From assembly GCA_021777755.1 (NCBI GenBank), contig JAJYDE010000004.1, forward strand, positions 1 through 64,000: DNA of 64,000 bases. Reading direction: 5' to 3'. The DNA comes from Deltaproteobacteria bacterium. Lineage in GTDB: Bacteria > Desulfobacterota > Syntrophobacteria > Syntrophobacterales > Syntrophobacteraceae. Both the position numbers and the translations under genes were made by a program. Below the pieces are notes generated by a model. The model was given only the letters and a program-made list of their open reading frames with translations, made no database searches and was not told the DNA's origin. Below are positions 42,548 to 50,919 of the stretch, one piece after another; within the stretch, counting starts at the first letter, position 1; each line of letters starts with the position of its first letter.

Positions 42548-44317
42548 ATGAAACTGTTTACCGACGATAGACTTGCAAAGCTCGGGGTTAACAAGGACCA
42601 TCTGCGTGAAATCATGGGGCTGGCCCGGCCCCATTCGAAAAAGCTCGCCCTTTCGGTGCTGTGCATGATCGGGGTGGGCTGGGCCGCGGCGGGCACGGCC
42701 TATTTGATAAGGCCGGTCCTTGACAGTATATTTGTCAGCAAGGACGTGACCATGCTGAAGATACTTCCCCTGGTGGTTTTGGCGCTGGTAAGCGGCAAGG
42801 GGCTGTGTCTTTGGGGCAACGCCTATCTTACGAGTTTTGTGGGCCAGTCGGTTGTGGCGGAGCTTCGCAGAAAGCTTCACGATCACCTCCAGATGCTGCC
42901 CCTGTCGTTTTTCGACAACAACAAGACAGGAGATCTGATGTCGCGGATGCTAAACGACGTCGATTTTCTGCAAAACGTGGTCACCGGCTCGCTTACCGGA
43001 TTGGTGCGCGACGGTTTCAGCGCGGCCGGGCTTCTCTACGTGGTTTTCTACCAGAACTGGCGGCTTGCCCTGATCGCGCTCGTGCTCCTGCCGGCCGGCT
43101 TTTATCCTCTTTTCCGGATAACAAAAGTGATACGGGAGCTGGCCAAAAAGGCCCTGGTATACATGGCCGAGATCACCATCCGCCTGCACGAGTCGCTTGG
43201 AAGCATTCGGATCGTCAAGGCCTTCGGAATGGAGGACTACGAAAAAGCGCGCTTCAGGGCCGTAAATGACATGAACCTCAAATTTTCGATAAAGATAACG
43301 GCCATCACCGCGCTTTCCTCACCCATCATGGAGTTTCTGGGCGGTTTGGTCATCGTTTTCACGATATGGTACGGGGGATGGTGTGTTATAGGCGGCACGA
43401 CGACGCCGGGGGCCTTCTTTTCCTTTATAGCGGCCCTGCTGATGCTCTATGAGCCCGTAAAAAGGATCAATAAAACGATCGGGCTGCTCCCGGTGGGGCT
43501 GATGGCCGCATCGCGGGTTTTCGACATAATGAAAATACCCGGGGAGGTCCTGGAGCCCGAAGGCGCCCTTGATTTACATTCCATGGAGGGTGCGATCGAG
43601 TTTCGGAATGTGAGCTTTTCCTACGGGGGCCGGCGGGTATTGAAGGATATCGATCTTGCCGCCCGGGCCGGAGAGGTCATTGCGCTTGTGGGGGCGAGCG
43701 GGGCGGGAAAGAGCACTCTGGTCAATCTCATCCCCCGTTTCTACGAGGTGAGCCAGGGGGGGATATTTCTCGACGGGGTGGACATCCGGCGGATCAAGTT
43801 GTCCCGCCTGCGCTCCATGATCGGGATGGTGACCCAGCAGTCCATACTTTTTAACGATACTATACGCAACAATATCGCCTACGGCGACATCACCCGGGGA
43901 GAAGATGAAATCATCGCCGCGGCCAGGGCGGCAAACGCTTTGCATTTCGTTATGAAACTGCCCCTGGGCTTGGACACTTCGATCGGCGACCAGGGGGTGC
44001 GGCTCTCCGGGGGAGAAAGGCAGCGGATCTGCATCGCGAGAGCGCTTTTAAAAAATGCTCCCATACTTATCCTCGACGAAGCCACCTCCTCTCTTGACAG
44101 CGGGTCTGAAAGCGAAGTCCAAAGCGCCCTCGACAACCTCATGGCGGGGCGGACCACTTTTGTCATCGCCCACCGTCTTTCCACCATCCGCAATGCCGAC
44201 CGCATATTTACGCTGATCGACGGCCAGGTCCTCGAAGAGGGCCGCCATGACGATCTTTTGAGGCTGGGCGGCGAGTACAGCCGCCTCTACGAACTCCAGT
44301 TCTCGCAGCTTCAGTAG
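42548..44317 (+). CDS. msbA: MsbA-type ABC exporter (fused permease and ATPase)
   Basis: A 589-residue half-transporter, homodimeric in related proteins, that flips lipid A-core or other lipids across the inner membrane using ATP. Six helices occupy residues 30-310 (LALSVLCMIGVGWAAAGTAY, TNLF-free coupling helix). The ATPase has Walker A GASGAGKST, Q loop VTQQS, signature LSGGERQR, Walker B LILDEATSSLDSGSE and the H loop AHRLST. The ATG at 42548 gives a length normal for MsbA; upstream TTG and ATG codons lack ribosome sites. The long AT-rich upstream region suggests control. A drug- or peptide-export role is possible, since half-transporters look alike. Confidence 0.88.
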   Translation: MKLFTDDRLAKLGVNKDHLREIMGLARPHSKKLALSVLCMIGVGWAAAGTAYLIRPVLDSIFVSKDVTMLKILPLVVLALVSGKGLCLWGNAYLTSFVGQSVVAELRRKLHDHLQMLPLSFFDNNKTGDLMSRMLNDVDFLQNVVTGSLTGLVRDGFSAAGLLYVVFYQNWRLALIALVLLPAGFYPLFRITKVIRELAKKALVYMAEITIRLHESLGSIRIVKAFGMEDYEKARFRAVNDMNLKFSIKITAITALSSPIMEFLGGLVIVFTIWYGGWCVIGGTTTPGAFFSFIAALLMLYEPVKRINKTIGLLPVGLMAASRVFDIMKIPGEVLEPEGALDLHSMEGAIEFRNVSFSYGGRRVLKDIDLAARAGEVIALVGASGAGKSTLVNLIPRFYEVSQGGIFLDGVDIRRIKLSRLRSMIGMVTQQSILFNDTIRNNIAYGDITRGEDEIIAAARAANALHFVMKLPLGLDTSIGDQGVRLSGGERQRICIARALLKNAPILILDEATSSLDSGSESEVQSALDNLMAGRTTFVIAHRLSTIRNADRIFTLIDGQVLEEGRHDDLLRLGGEYSRLYELQFSQLQ

Positions 44318-44505
44318 ATTGTTGCGCGGCCCGAAGATTTGCAACCATATGCAAAGATCGACAGAGGTCGCAGCCTTGATTTCCAGACTGATCTGTGGTT
44401 TGCTCAAAAAATTGCTTTGGTCCTCCGGGCTTTCCGTGAAACCGGGGCGATGGCGTGGGGGATATTCCGCGTAAGCCACTCCAGCCCCTCGGGACCCGTT
44501 ACGGG

Positions 44506-44676
44506 ATGCGAAGAGTGATGGAAATGTCTCGGAAGGTTTTAAAACTTCTGTTATTTGCCGCTGTTGTCGCCGGAGCGATTCTTTTCATCCTGAGCGGATC
44601 GCGGTCCGTTTTGGTGATTTTCCACGGAGTTTCGCCCTCGATGCATGCCATCACCTTTGAAATCCTGGTCGCATGA
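44506..44676 (+). CDS. Possible small single-helix membrane protein
   Basis: A 56-codon frame with a basic start (MRRVMEMSRKVLK), one strong membrane helix (LLLFAAVVAGAILFILSG) and a short polar tail. ATG codons at 44506, 44518 and 44524 are all possible and none has a strong ribosome site. A terminator-like hairpin 51 bp downstream (44727-44747) supports a real short transcript. No family known. The 190 bp before it, after the ABC exporter, shows nothing else. Confidence 0.35.
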   Translation: MRRVMEMSRKVLKLLLFAAVVAGAILFILSGSRSVLVIFHGVSPSMHAITFEILVA

Positions 44677-44726
44677 TCAAACCGGGGGTGCCCGGGAAAT
44701 TTCTTCCGCCCTCGGTCGATTTTGCT

Positions 44727-44747
44727 AAACACGGGCGGTGTTTTTTT
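44727..44747 (+). terminator. Intrinsic terminator-like hairpin before the CoA-transferase pair
   Basis: AAACAC, the loop GGGCG and GTGTTT form a short stem that runs into a T tract of about eight bases. It would separate the transcript of the small membrane protein from the CoA-transferase genes. Confidence 0.55.
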
Positions 44748-44852
44748 ATAACGTATTCCGGTAAGAAGTTATCATCCGAGTGCGTGGCGGATAGTCGAAT
44801 TCCGGGACGGGGAGCGCACCCGAAATGCAAGCTCGCGGTCAAAGGAGAGACC

Positions 44853-46394
44853 ATGACGACCAAGAACGGATTTGCCCTGCTGACTGCCCGGGAGGCGGCC
44901 GCATGCGTTCCCCACGGGGCGACCGTGGCGTTTAGCGGCTTTGCCGGTGCGGGGGCCGCCAAGGCCGTGCCGCGCGAACTTGCGATGCAGGCGCGCAGCA
45001 GACACGACCGGGGAGAGGCGTTTGCGATACGAGTGCTTTCCGGAGCTTCCTGCGGAAGCGAGGTGGACGAAGCGCTGGCGCTGGCGGGGGCCATCAGTTG
45101 GCGCGCCCCCTATCAGAGTTCGCATGCCCTGCGCGACCAGATAAACAGGCAGGAAGTCGAGTACGTCGACATGCACCTGTCGCACCTCGGGCGGACCGTG
45201 GCCTCGGGTTTTTTCGGCAAGGTGGACCTGGCGATCGTCGAAGCTTGCGAACTCACCTCGGACGGACGGGTTTATCTCACCACATCGATCGGGGCGACGC
45301 CCACCTTTCTTCGATACGCCGAAAAGGTGATCATCGAAATAAACGGGCATCACTCGCCAAGGCTTCGCGAGATGGCGGACATAACCATTTTGTCCGCCCA
45401 GCCTCATCGCGATCCCGTCCCGATTCGCGATCCCATGACCAGGCTTGGATCGAACTTCGCGGTCGTTGACCCCAAGAAGGTTATCGGGGTGGTGGAAAAT
45501 AATGAAGCGGATCATTTCCAATCCTACGGTGCGGCGGATTCGGTGAGCCACAGGATCGCCGAGCATATCAGCAGGTTTATTTTCGACGAGATGCGCGCGG
45601 GTCGTATTCCGGAGGAGTTTCTGCCCCTTCAGGCCGGGACGGGCCGGGTGGTCAACGGTTTGCTTGCCGCCCTCGGGGAAAACCCCTATATACCGCCTCT
45701 CAGGATGTTTACCCTGGTGATCCAGGAGGCGCTGATTGAGCTCCTCGAGCAGTGCAAGATCTTGAGCGCGGGGGCTACCGGCATGGCCATTCCCGTCGAG
45801 GTGCTCAAAAGAGTCTACGACAACATGAATTTTTTCGTTCCCCGAATAGTGCTTCGCCCCCAGGAGGTCTGCACCAGCCCCGGAGTCATTCGCAAGCTCG
45901 GGGTGATCTCCATCAATCAGGCGGTCGAGATGGACATATACGGCAACGTGAATTTCTCCCATTTGTTTGGCACGGACATAATGAACGGAGTGGGAGGAGC
46001 CGGCGAGTTCATCCGAAACGGCTACCTGCCGATCATCGTGTGTCCTTCGATCGCCAAGGGAGGAAGGATTTCCTCGGTTGTCCCCATGACGCCGCACGTG
46101 GACAGCAATGAACATTCGGTGAAAATAGTCGCCACCGAACAGGGCTTGGCCGATCTTCGCGGCCTTGGCCCCATGCAGCGGGCAAGGGCGATTATTGACA
46201 AATGCGCCCATCCGATGTACCGGGACTACCTGAATCGATACATCGAAGACTCCAGGGTCGGACATATTCGCCATAATCTCGGAAGCTGTTACGAGCTCCA
46301 CAGGAATTTCATCGCCCACGGCAGCATGCTGCCCGACTCGGAGGCCCCGGGAGCCGGCCAGGCGGCCAGCAGAAAAGGAAAGGGTTGGACATGA
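44853..46394 (+). CDS. Acetyl-CoA hydrolase/transferase family protein (first paralogue)
   Basis: A 513-residue enzyme of the acetyl-CoA hydrolase / succinyl-CoA:acetate CoA-transferase family (Cat1, ScpC, Ach1-like), moving CoA between short-chain acids. Landmarks are PHGATVAFSGFAGAGAAKAV near the start, TSIGATPTFLRYAEKVIIEI, then NGVGGAGEFIRN, and the C-terminal signature IVATEQGLADLRGLGPMQRA. The catalytic Glu should lie in the FLPLQAGTGRVVNGLLAALG to C-terminal half; the usual residue could not be fixed by eye. The ATG at 44853 follows AAAGGAGA. Its TGA overlaps the ATG of the second paralogue. Such enzymes activate acetate, propionate or butyrate during anaerobic oxidation or fermentation. 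Confidence 0.9.
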   Translation: MTTKNGFALLTAREAAACVPHGATVAFSGFAGAGAAKAVPRELAMQARSRHDRGEAFAIRVLSGASCGSEVDEALALAGAISWRAPYQSSHALRDQINRQEVEYVDMHLSHLGRTVASGFFGKVDLAIVEACELTSDGRVYLTTSIGATPTFLRYAEKVIIEINGHHSPRLREMADITILSAQPHRDPVPIRDPMTRLGSNFAVVDPKKVIGVVENNEADHFQSYGAADSVSHRIAEHISRFIFDEMRAGRIPEEFLPLQAGTGRVVNGLLAALGENPYIPPLRMFTLVIQEALIELLEQCKILSAGATGMAIPVEVLKRVYDNMNFFVPRIVLRPQEVCTSPGVIRKLGVISINQAVEMDIYGNVNFSHLFGTDIMNGVGGAGEFIRNGYLPIIVCPSIAKGGRISSVVPMTPHVDSNEHSVKIVATEQGLADLRGLGPMQRARAIIDKCAHPMYRDYLNRYIEDSRVGHIRHNLGSCYELHRNFIAHGSMLPDSEAPGAGQAASRKGKGWT

Positions 46395-47893
46395 CCAGGA
46401 TGGGAGTCTTCCCGGTTGTCTGCGCCGAGGAGGCGGCGGCGCAAATTCCCGACGGGGCGACCGTGGCCTTCAGCGGCTTCGGTCATGCGGGGGCCGCCAA
46501 GGCGCTTCCGAAGGCTTTGGCCGCTCGGGGGCGAAACGAGCATCAGAGCGGACGGCCCTACAAATTGCGAGTCATGACCGGCGCATCGGCCCAAAGCATT
46601 GACGATCCCCTGGCCGAGGCTTGTGCGATAAGCTGGCGCACCCCCTATCAAAGCGCCTCGGGGCTGCGAAAAATGATCAACCGGCAGGAAGTCGAATATG
46701 TCGATACCCACCTGTCCCAGGTCCCGGAGATGGTGCTGGCCGGATTTTACGGGAAAATCGACTTTGCGGTTGTCGAGGCGACCGAGGTCACAACAGATGG
46801 CCGGGTTTATCTCACCACCTCGATAGGGGCCTCTCCCACCTACCTCAAATACGCCGACCGAGTGATTATCGAGTTGAATCGCTATCACTGCGTGCGCTTG
46901 CGCGAAATGACCGATATCACGATACTCTCAGCCCCGCCGCACCGGGGCGGGGTCCACTTGCACACCCCACTTTCCAGGATCGGCCATCCCTATGCCGAGG
47001 TCGATCCCCGAAGGATCGTGGCCATCGTGGAAAGCGACGGCCCGGACATGATCGGCGAGTATTCGCCTCCGGATGAGCGAAGCGGCGGGATTGCCGGGCA
47101 TGTGGTCAGGTTCCTGGTCGAAGAGCTTGGCTCGGGACGAATCCCGCCGGAGTTTCTCCCCTTGCAGGCGGGGGTGGGCAATGTGTCGAACGGGGTTATG
47201 GCCGCGCTGGGGGAATCCGATGAAATTCCGCCCTTTCAGATGTATTCGGAAGTGTTCCAGGATTCCCTGATAGACCTCATGGAGCGCGGAAAATTGCAGG
47301 GCGTAAGCACCACCGGGCTCATCCTGACGCCGCAAAATCTGCAGCGACTCTATGATAACATGGATTTTTTCGCGCCCCGGATAGTACTAAGACCACAGGA
47401 AATCTCCAACCACGGCGGCGTGGTCTTCCGCCTGGGGGTGATCGCCATGAACACGGCCCTTGAAGTTGACATCTACGGCAATGTCAACTCCTCTCACGTC
47501 TACGGGACCGACATCATGAACGGGGTGGGAGGAAGCGGGGAGTTCACCCGGAATGCTTTTCTTTCCATCTATGTGTGCCCTTCGATTGCCAAGGGCGGCA
47601 GGATCTCTTCGATCGTACCCATGACGCCCCATATCGACAATAACGAGCACTCGGTGCAGATTGTCGCAACCGAGCAGGGGCTGGCGGATTTGCGGGGCCT
47701 TGGCCCCCTGCGGCGGGCTCGGGCCATAATCGACAACTGCGCCCACCCGGCCTACCGCGACTACCTTCATCGTTACGTGGAAAGAGCCCGGGCGGGGCAC
47801 ATACGCCATGATCTCGACACCTGTTTCGAACTGCATAGAAACCTGATGGAACAGGGCGCGATGCTCCCGGAGCTGGATTTGACGCAGTTTTGA
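46391..47893 (+). CDS. Acetyl-CoA hydrolase/transferase family protein (second paralogue)
   Basis: A 500-residue enzyme clearly paralogous to the gene just before it: the same order of motifs with small changes (IPDGATVAFSGFGHAGAAKA, TSIGASPTYLKYADRVIIEL, NGVGGSGEFTRN, IVATEQGLADLRGLGPLRRA). The ATG at 46391 overlaps the upstream stop in ATGA, so the two are translationally coupled and may form a heteromer or two isozymes with different acid preferences. AGGAAAGG precedes the start. Tandem duplication followed by divergence is inferred from the shared layout. Cytoplasmic. Confidence 0.9.
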   Translation: MTRMGVFPVVCAEEAAAQIPDGATVAFSGFGHAGAAKALPKALAARGRNEHQSGRPYKLRVMTGASAQSIDDPLAEACAISWRTPYQSASGLRKMINRQEVEYVDTHLSQVPEMVLAGFYGKIDFAVVEATEVTTDGRVYLTTSIGASPTYLKYADRVIIELNRYHCVRLREMTDITILSAPPHRGGVHLHTPLSRIGHPYAEVDPRRIVAIVESDGPDMIGEYSPPDERSGGIAGHVVRFLVEELGSGRIPPEFLPLQAGVGNVSNGVMAALGESDEIPPFQMYSEVFQDSLIDLMERGKLQGVSTTGLILTPQNLQRLYDNMDFFAPRIVLRPQEISNHGGVVFRLGVIAMNTALEVDIYGNVNSSHVYGTDIMNGVGGSGEFTRNAFLSIYVCPSIAKGGRISSIVPMTPHIDNNEHSVQIVATEQGLADLRGLGPLRRARAIIDNCAHPAYRDYLHRYVERARAGHIRHDLDTCFELHRNLMEQGAMLPELDLTQF

Positions 47894-47963
47894 TACGCCG
47901 CGGGGGGCGCTCTGTCATTTAACCGCCCGGGCAGCCCGGGCACGGCGGGAGGTAAGCCAAAGA

Positions 47964-48566
47964 TTGGAAAAATTCAGTATTGTTGAACACACCGGGGCGC
48001 AGGCAACGCTTTCGGCCACGAGCGCGAGCCGGGACGATGCGTCCTCAAGGCCTTCTCGACCGGCAGGAAAACAGTCCACCCTGTCGCGCATGTTTTGGTT
48101 TTGCGCCGGGGCCGGGGTCAAATATTTCGTGATCCTTCTGCCGTTCAAATTCCTCAAGGCTCATACGTCGCTTTCCACGCTTGTTATCTCCGGGGCGAGC
48201 CTGGCGGTCAGCACGGTTTTCTTTTTCTTCTGGAACTTTTTCCTGAATTTCAGGACCGATTCACGCCCCAAAGACGCTCTGGCGCGCTATCTTGCGGCTG
48301 CTTTCTTCATGTGGCTGCTTTCAACCGCGGTGCTGAGTTTTTTAAAAGGGGTGAGCTTTTGTTCCGGATTTAAAATCGGAAAGTATCCGGTCGATATCGA
48401 TATTCTTGCCATGCAGGGTTTTCTTAGCGGCTTCAAGTTCCTGCTCTATCACAAGTGGGCCTTTCCGGTGGAGAGCGCGAGAGTGAAAAGAGAGGCCGGG
48501 GCGGTTTTGAGGACCTCAGGTGCCGCGGATTGCGACTCTGCCGAATCCGCCGGAGCCGGCCCGTGA
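47964..48566 (+). CDS. GtrA-like membrane protein
   Basis: A 200-residue protein with four membrane helices (VKYFVILLPFKFLKAHTSLS, ISGASLAVSTVFFFFWNFFL, YLAAAFFMWLLSTAVLSFLK, LAMQGFLSGFKFLLYHKWAF). The second helix leads into NFFLNFRTDSR, the hallmark placement of the Asn/Arg in GtrA-type proteins, which help move polyprenyl-linked sugars. The start is a TTG at 47964 behind GGGAGGT; an ATG at 48090 lacks a ribosome site and would sit within the first helix. N- and C-terminal tails are soluble and Ser/Arg-rich. Substrate unknown; no glycosyltransferase is adjacent. Confidence 0.7.
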   Translation: MEKFSIVEHTGAQATLSATSASRDDASSRPSRPAGKQSTLSRMFWFCAGAGVKYFVILLPFKFLKAHTSLSTLVISGASLAVSTVFFFFWNFFLNFRTDSRPKDALARYLAAAFFMWLLSTAVLSFLKGVSFCSGFKIGKYPVDIDILAMQGFLSGFKFLLYHKWAFPVESARVKREAGAVLRTSGAADCDSAESAGAGP

Positions 48567-48695
48567 TCGTGGGGGCGCAAGCGACTGCTCGAAATACAGG
48601 CAACCCTACCGGGCTTCTACTGCTTTTTACCCGCTTCACAACTCTTCAAGTTCTGCCTATTTTACTGCGGATATTAAAAGTTGAGAGGAGCCCCC

Positions 48696-48884
48696 ATGAC
48701 CGCAGAACAGAAATTGCGCCTGATCCGACTTCACCAGAGGGCCGAACAGCACTCGAACGAATACAAGAGGTTATCGCTTGACCGCGGCACACGATCCAAA
48801 GCCCTGAAGCATCTGCGGAAGGCGGAAAGACTCTATTCCCGCGTTCGAGATTTGATCATGGCCTATACTTCCCTTACAGCCTGA
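48696..48884 (+). CDS. Small basic helical protein, unrecognised
   Basis: A 62-residue highly charged protein (LRLIRLHQRAEQHSNEYKRL, then KALKHLRKAERLYSRVRDLI) predicted to be helical, with no Cys or membrane helix. The ATG at 48696 follows GAGAGGAG, a strong site. It converges on cheZ. No family recognised; a nucleic-acid or protein-binding helical hairpin is possible. Confidence 0.6.
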   Translation: MTAEQKLRLIRLHQRAEQHSNEYKRLSLDRGTRSKALKHLRKAERLYSRVRDLIMAYTSLTA

Positions 48885-48934
48885 ACCGCGGGTGAAAAGA
48901 CCCCGTTTGCCCCGGCGAGATCGGTTCACAAGGG

Positions 48935-49633
48935 CTAAAGTCCATATTTTTCGAGAAGCGCATCGACATCTTCCTGTTCGGCCAATTCGGGCTTGCCCTT
49001 GAGGTCGGTCACCAGTTCCTTGACTTCTTCCTTAAGCTCGTCGATATCCTTTTCCGGGGATCTTTCCTTCGATTTGCGCAGGGCTTCGGCCATCAGATAG
49101 ACTTCATAGACCAGTTCTTCAACCCTTTTGAGAGACCTGATAACCAATCTGATCTTCTGGCCGGTCAGATCCTGAAAACTCAGCTCGGTCATGATCTTTG
49201 TGATGACCCGGTCCACGTCATCAAGCGTGGCGTCCTGAGCGGCGGGGTCCCCTCCGTTGCGGCGGCAATTTCGCGCCTGTTTCATGAGCAGTTGAATTTC
49301 ATCAAGATAATCCAAAATGTTCAAAGTTGCTTTTTCAGTGGAATTGAGAATATCGTCGAGTGTGGATGCGGAGTTATTGAGTATTCCGTCGGAGTCGGGA
49401 TGGGAGGTGCCAAGGCTTTTCTTAAACGAACTGATTTCATTGAAAATGTTCTCGATACCGGTGAAGACCTCTTTGCTGACCCCGCGGTGGAACGCGCCTT
49501 CGCTAAGAGCCTTGGCGAGCGATCTTGAGATTTCCGTCTGGACAATTTCAGAAAGGTTTTCCCTGATGACATTGGACACATTAGTCGTGACGCTATCGGT
49601 CAGTTTGTCAATGATATCCATTTCCGTAATCAT
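48935..49633 (-). CDS. cheZ: CheY-P phosphatase CheZ
   Basis: CheZ, 232 residues, which speeds dephosphorylation of CheY-P to end a chemotactic signal. The central helical hairpin carries the catalytic segment LSFQDLTGQKIRLVI, with D155 and Q159. The C-terminal tail EQEDVDALLEKYGL is the CheY-binding peptide (compare the DVDxLLxxLGF type). The N-terminal 70 residues are a helical domain. The ATG at 49633 follows GAGGGCTC. It lies 8 bp after the stop of the diguanylate cyclase gene, implying joint expression of chemotaxis and c-di-GMP functions. CheY is not in the window; the lone receiver at 4613-5032 is far away. Confidence 0.92.
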   Translation of the reverse strand: MITEMDIIDKLTDSVTTNVSNVIRENLSEIVQTEISRSLAKALSEGAFHRGVSKEVFTGIENIFNEISSFKKSLGTSHPDSDGILNNSASTLDDILNSTEKATLNILDYLDEIQLLMKQARNCRRNGGDPAAQDATLDDVDRVITKIMTELSFQDLTGQKIRLVIRSLKRVEELVYEVYLMAEALRKSKERSPEKDIDELKEEVKELVTDLKGKPELAEQEDVDALLEKYGL

Positions 49634-49641
49634 AAGAGCCC

Positions 49642-50442
49642 TCAATGCTCGCTCAACTGATAATTGTTCTTTCCAAGCTTTTTAGCCCGATACATCGCTT
49701 CATCGGCATTTTTCAGCAGCTCTTCCAAAACCATCCCGTCATGAGGAAAACTTGCAATCCCGATACTTGCCCCAACCTTGGCCGAAGTGGATCCATCGAG
49801 TATTATATTCTGACCGATGGTGTGAATGAGTCTTCTGGCGACAAGACACGGATGGAGCCTGTCTTTGATATCTTTTAGCAAAATCACGAATTCATCGCCC
49901 CCCAGTCTGAAACACGGATCAGTCCTGTGGACCGTTTTTCGCAATCTTTCGGCAACTGTTTTGAGGACCAAGTCACCTTTTTCATGACCGTAGGTATCAT
50001 TAATCAACTTGAAACCATCGAGATCGACGAAAAGGATTGACATCATTTCATTATTCGATTTGGCATTCCGAATGAGATCGCCGAACATGGGTTCAAAGCA
50101 ATCTCTACTCAAAAGGCCGGTAAGCGGATCGTTTGATATCTCTATTTCCTTTTTCTTATCCAAAATTATCAATAATATTTCAGGCGTCAGTTTGATACGC
50201 CAAACGGTATAGACGGAGGTTTGTATAGCAAGCTCTTTGGAATTTGAAATATAATTGTCATCCAAAAAGATGGATGGTTCCATCCCGTTAATTTTTTCAT
50301 TGTACGCTGTGTTAGAACATATGATGTTGCCCGCCTTGATAAGGCATGCGGGCCTAATGTGCCGATAAACTATGTCACAGAGCGCATCAAATCCGACATT
50401 GACGAATTCCAAATTTGTTACAGGATCCATAGAATTTCTCAT
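49642..50442 (-). CDS. Diguanylate cyclase with N-terminal sensor-like region
   Basis: A 266-residue soluble protein. The first 100 residues form a small alpha/beta domain like a PAS fold (ACLIKAGNIICSNTAYNEKI, TVWRIKLTPEILLIILDKKK). The GGDEF domain follows from DPLTGLLSRDCFEPMF, with the Mg2+ Asp in LFVDLDGFKLIND and the intact active loop RLGGDEFVILL. The usual inhibitory RxxD site reads HRTD, so product inhibition may be lost. The ATG at 50442 is chosen, with 50430 as alternative; AAGG lies close upstream. The gene is noticeably AT-rich compared with neighbours, as if recently acquired. It is coupled to cheZ. Confidence 0.9.
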   Translation of the reverse strand: MRNSMDPVTNLEFVNVGFDALCDIVYRHIRPACLIKAGNIICSNTAYNEKINGMEPSIFLDDNYISNSKELAIQTSVYTVWRIKLTPEILLIILDKKKEIEISNDPLTGLLSRDCFEPMFGDLIRNAKSNNEMMSILFVDLDGFKLINDTYGHEKGDLVLKTVAERLRKTVHRTDPCFRLGGDEFVILLKDIKDRLHPCLVARRLIHTIGQNIILDGSTSAKVGASIGIASFPHDGMVLEELLKNADEAMYRAKKLGKNNYQLSEH

Positions 50443-50541
50443 CCGCCTTACCTGGCAAATCAATTATTGGCAAAGGGGTCGAGGACTTCCGTTCGTGAAG
50501 TCGGTGGAAATTCACGGTATTGGCGCGGAATACCCGACCTT

Positions 50542-50564
50542 GTTTGGAAACCGGATTTCCAAAC
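50542..50564. repeat. Perfect inverted repeat in the gene-free gap 50443-50919
   Basis: Arms GTTTGGAAA and TTTCCAAAC flank CCGGA, a perfect 9-bp palindrome with a 5-base centre, about 100 bp upstream of the diguanylate cyclase start on the minus strand. No T run follows, so an operator is more likely than a terminator. The remaining gap holds no credible gene; an AT-rich stretch with TATATAT near 50835 may contain the ileS promoter. Confidence 0.5.
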
Positions 50565-50919
50565 TCATTACTCCTATTTTCGGAAAAAGTACACAAACAG
50601 ATAAATACAAATATGCTAATTCAACGACCTCACGACCAAAGGGATCCACTTTACTGAAGGCTCTCCGCGTCTGTGAAGGATCGGATTTCCTCCTCTTTCG
50701 GCGCCACGGCCAAAGGAATTGGATCGGCCCGCAAGGTCGGGGTGGCAAGCATGGGCCCAAAACCGAAATCCGGGCAACGCCGGCAAGGGACCTGCAATCT
50801 TGCACATCAGCCTTCCTGTTCAGGTCGTTAAGTGTTATATATGTGACTTTAATTAAAGAGAAATGACAATGATCATTCCCCCTTGGAATAGATCAGGAGA
50901 AAGGACGCCGGAGACCTCG

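Noticed and set aside
44772-46319. A minus-strand open frame of 515 codons
   Set aside because: Antisense shadow of the first CoA-transferase gene; the translation has no domain pattern.
50372-50866. A plus-strand frame of 164 codons before ileS
   Set aside because: It overlaps the 5' end of the diguanylate cyclase gene on the other strand, lacks a ribosome site, and its translation looks random.
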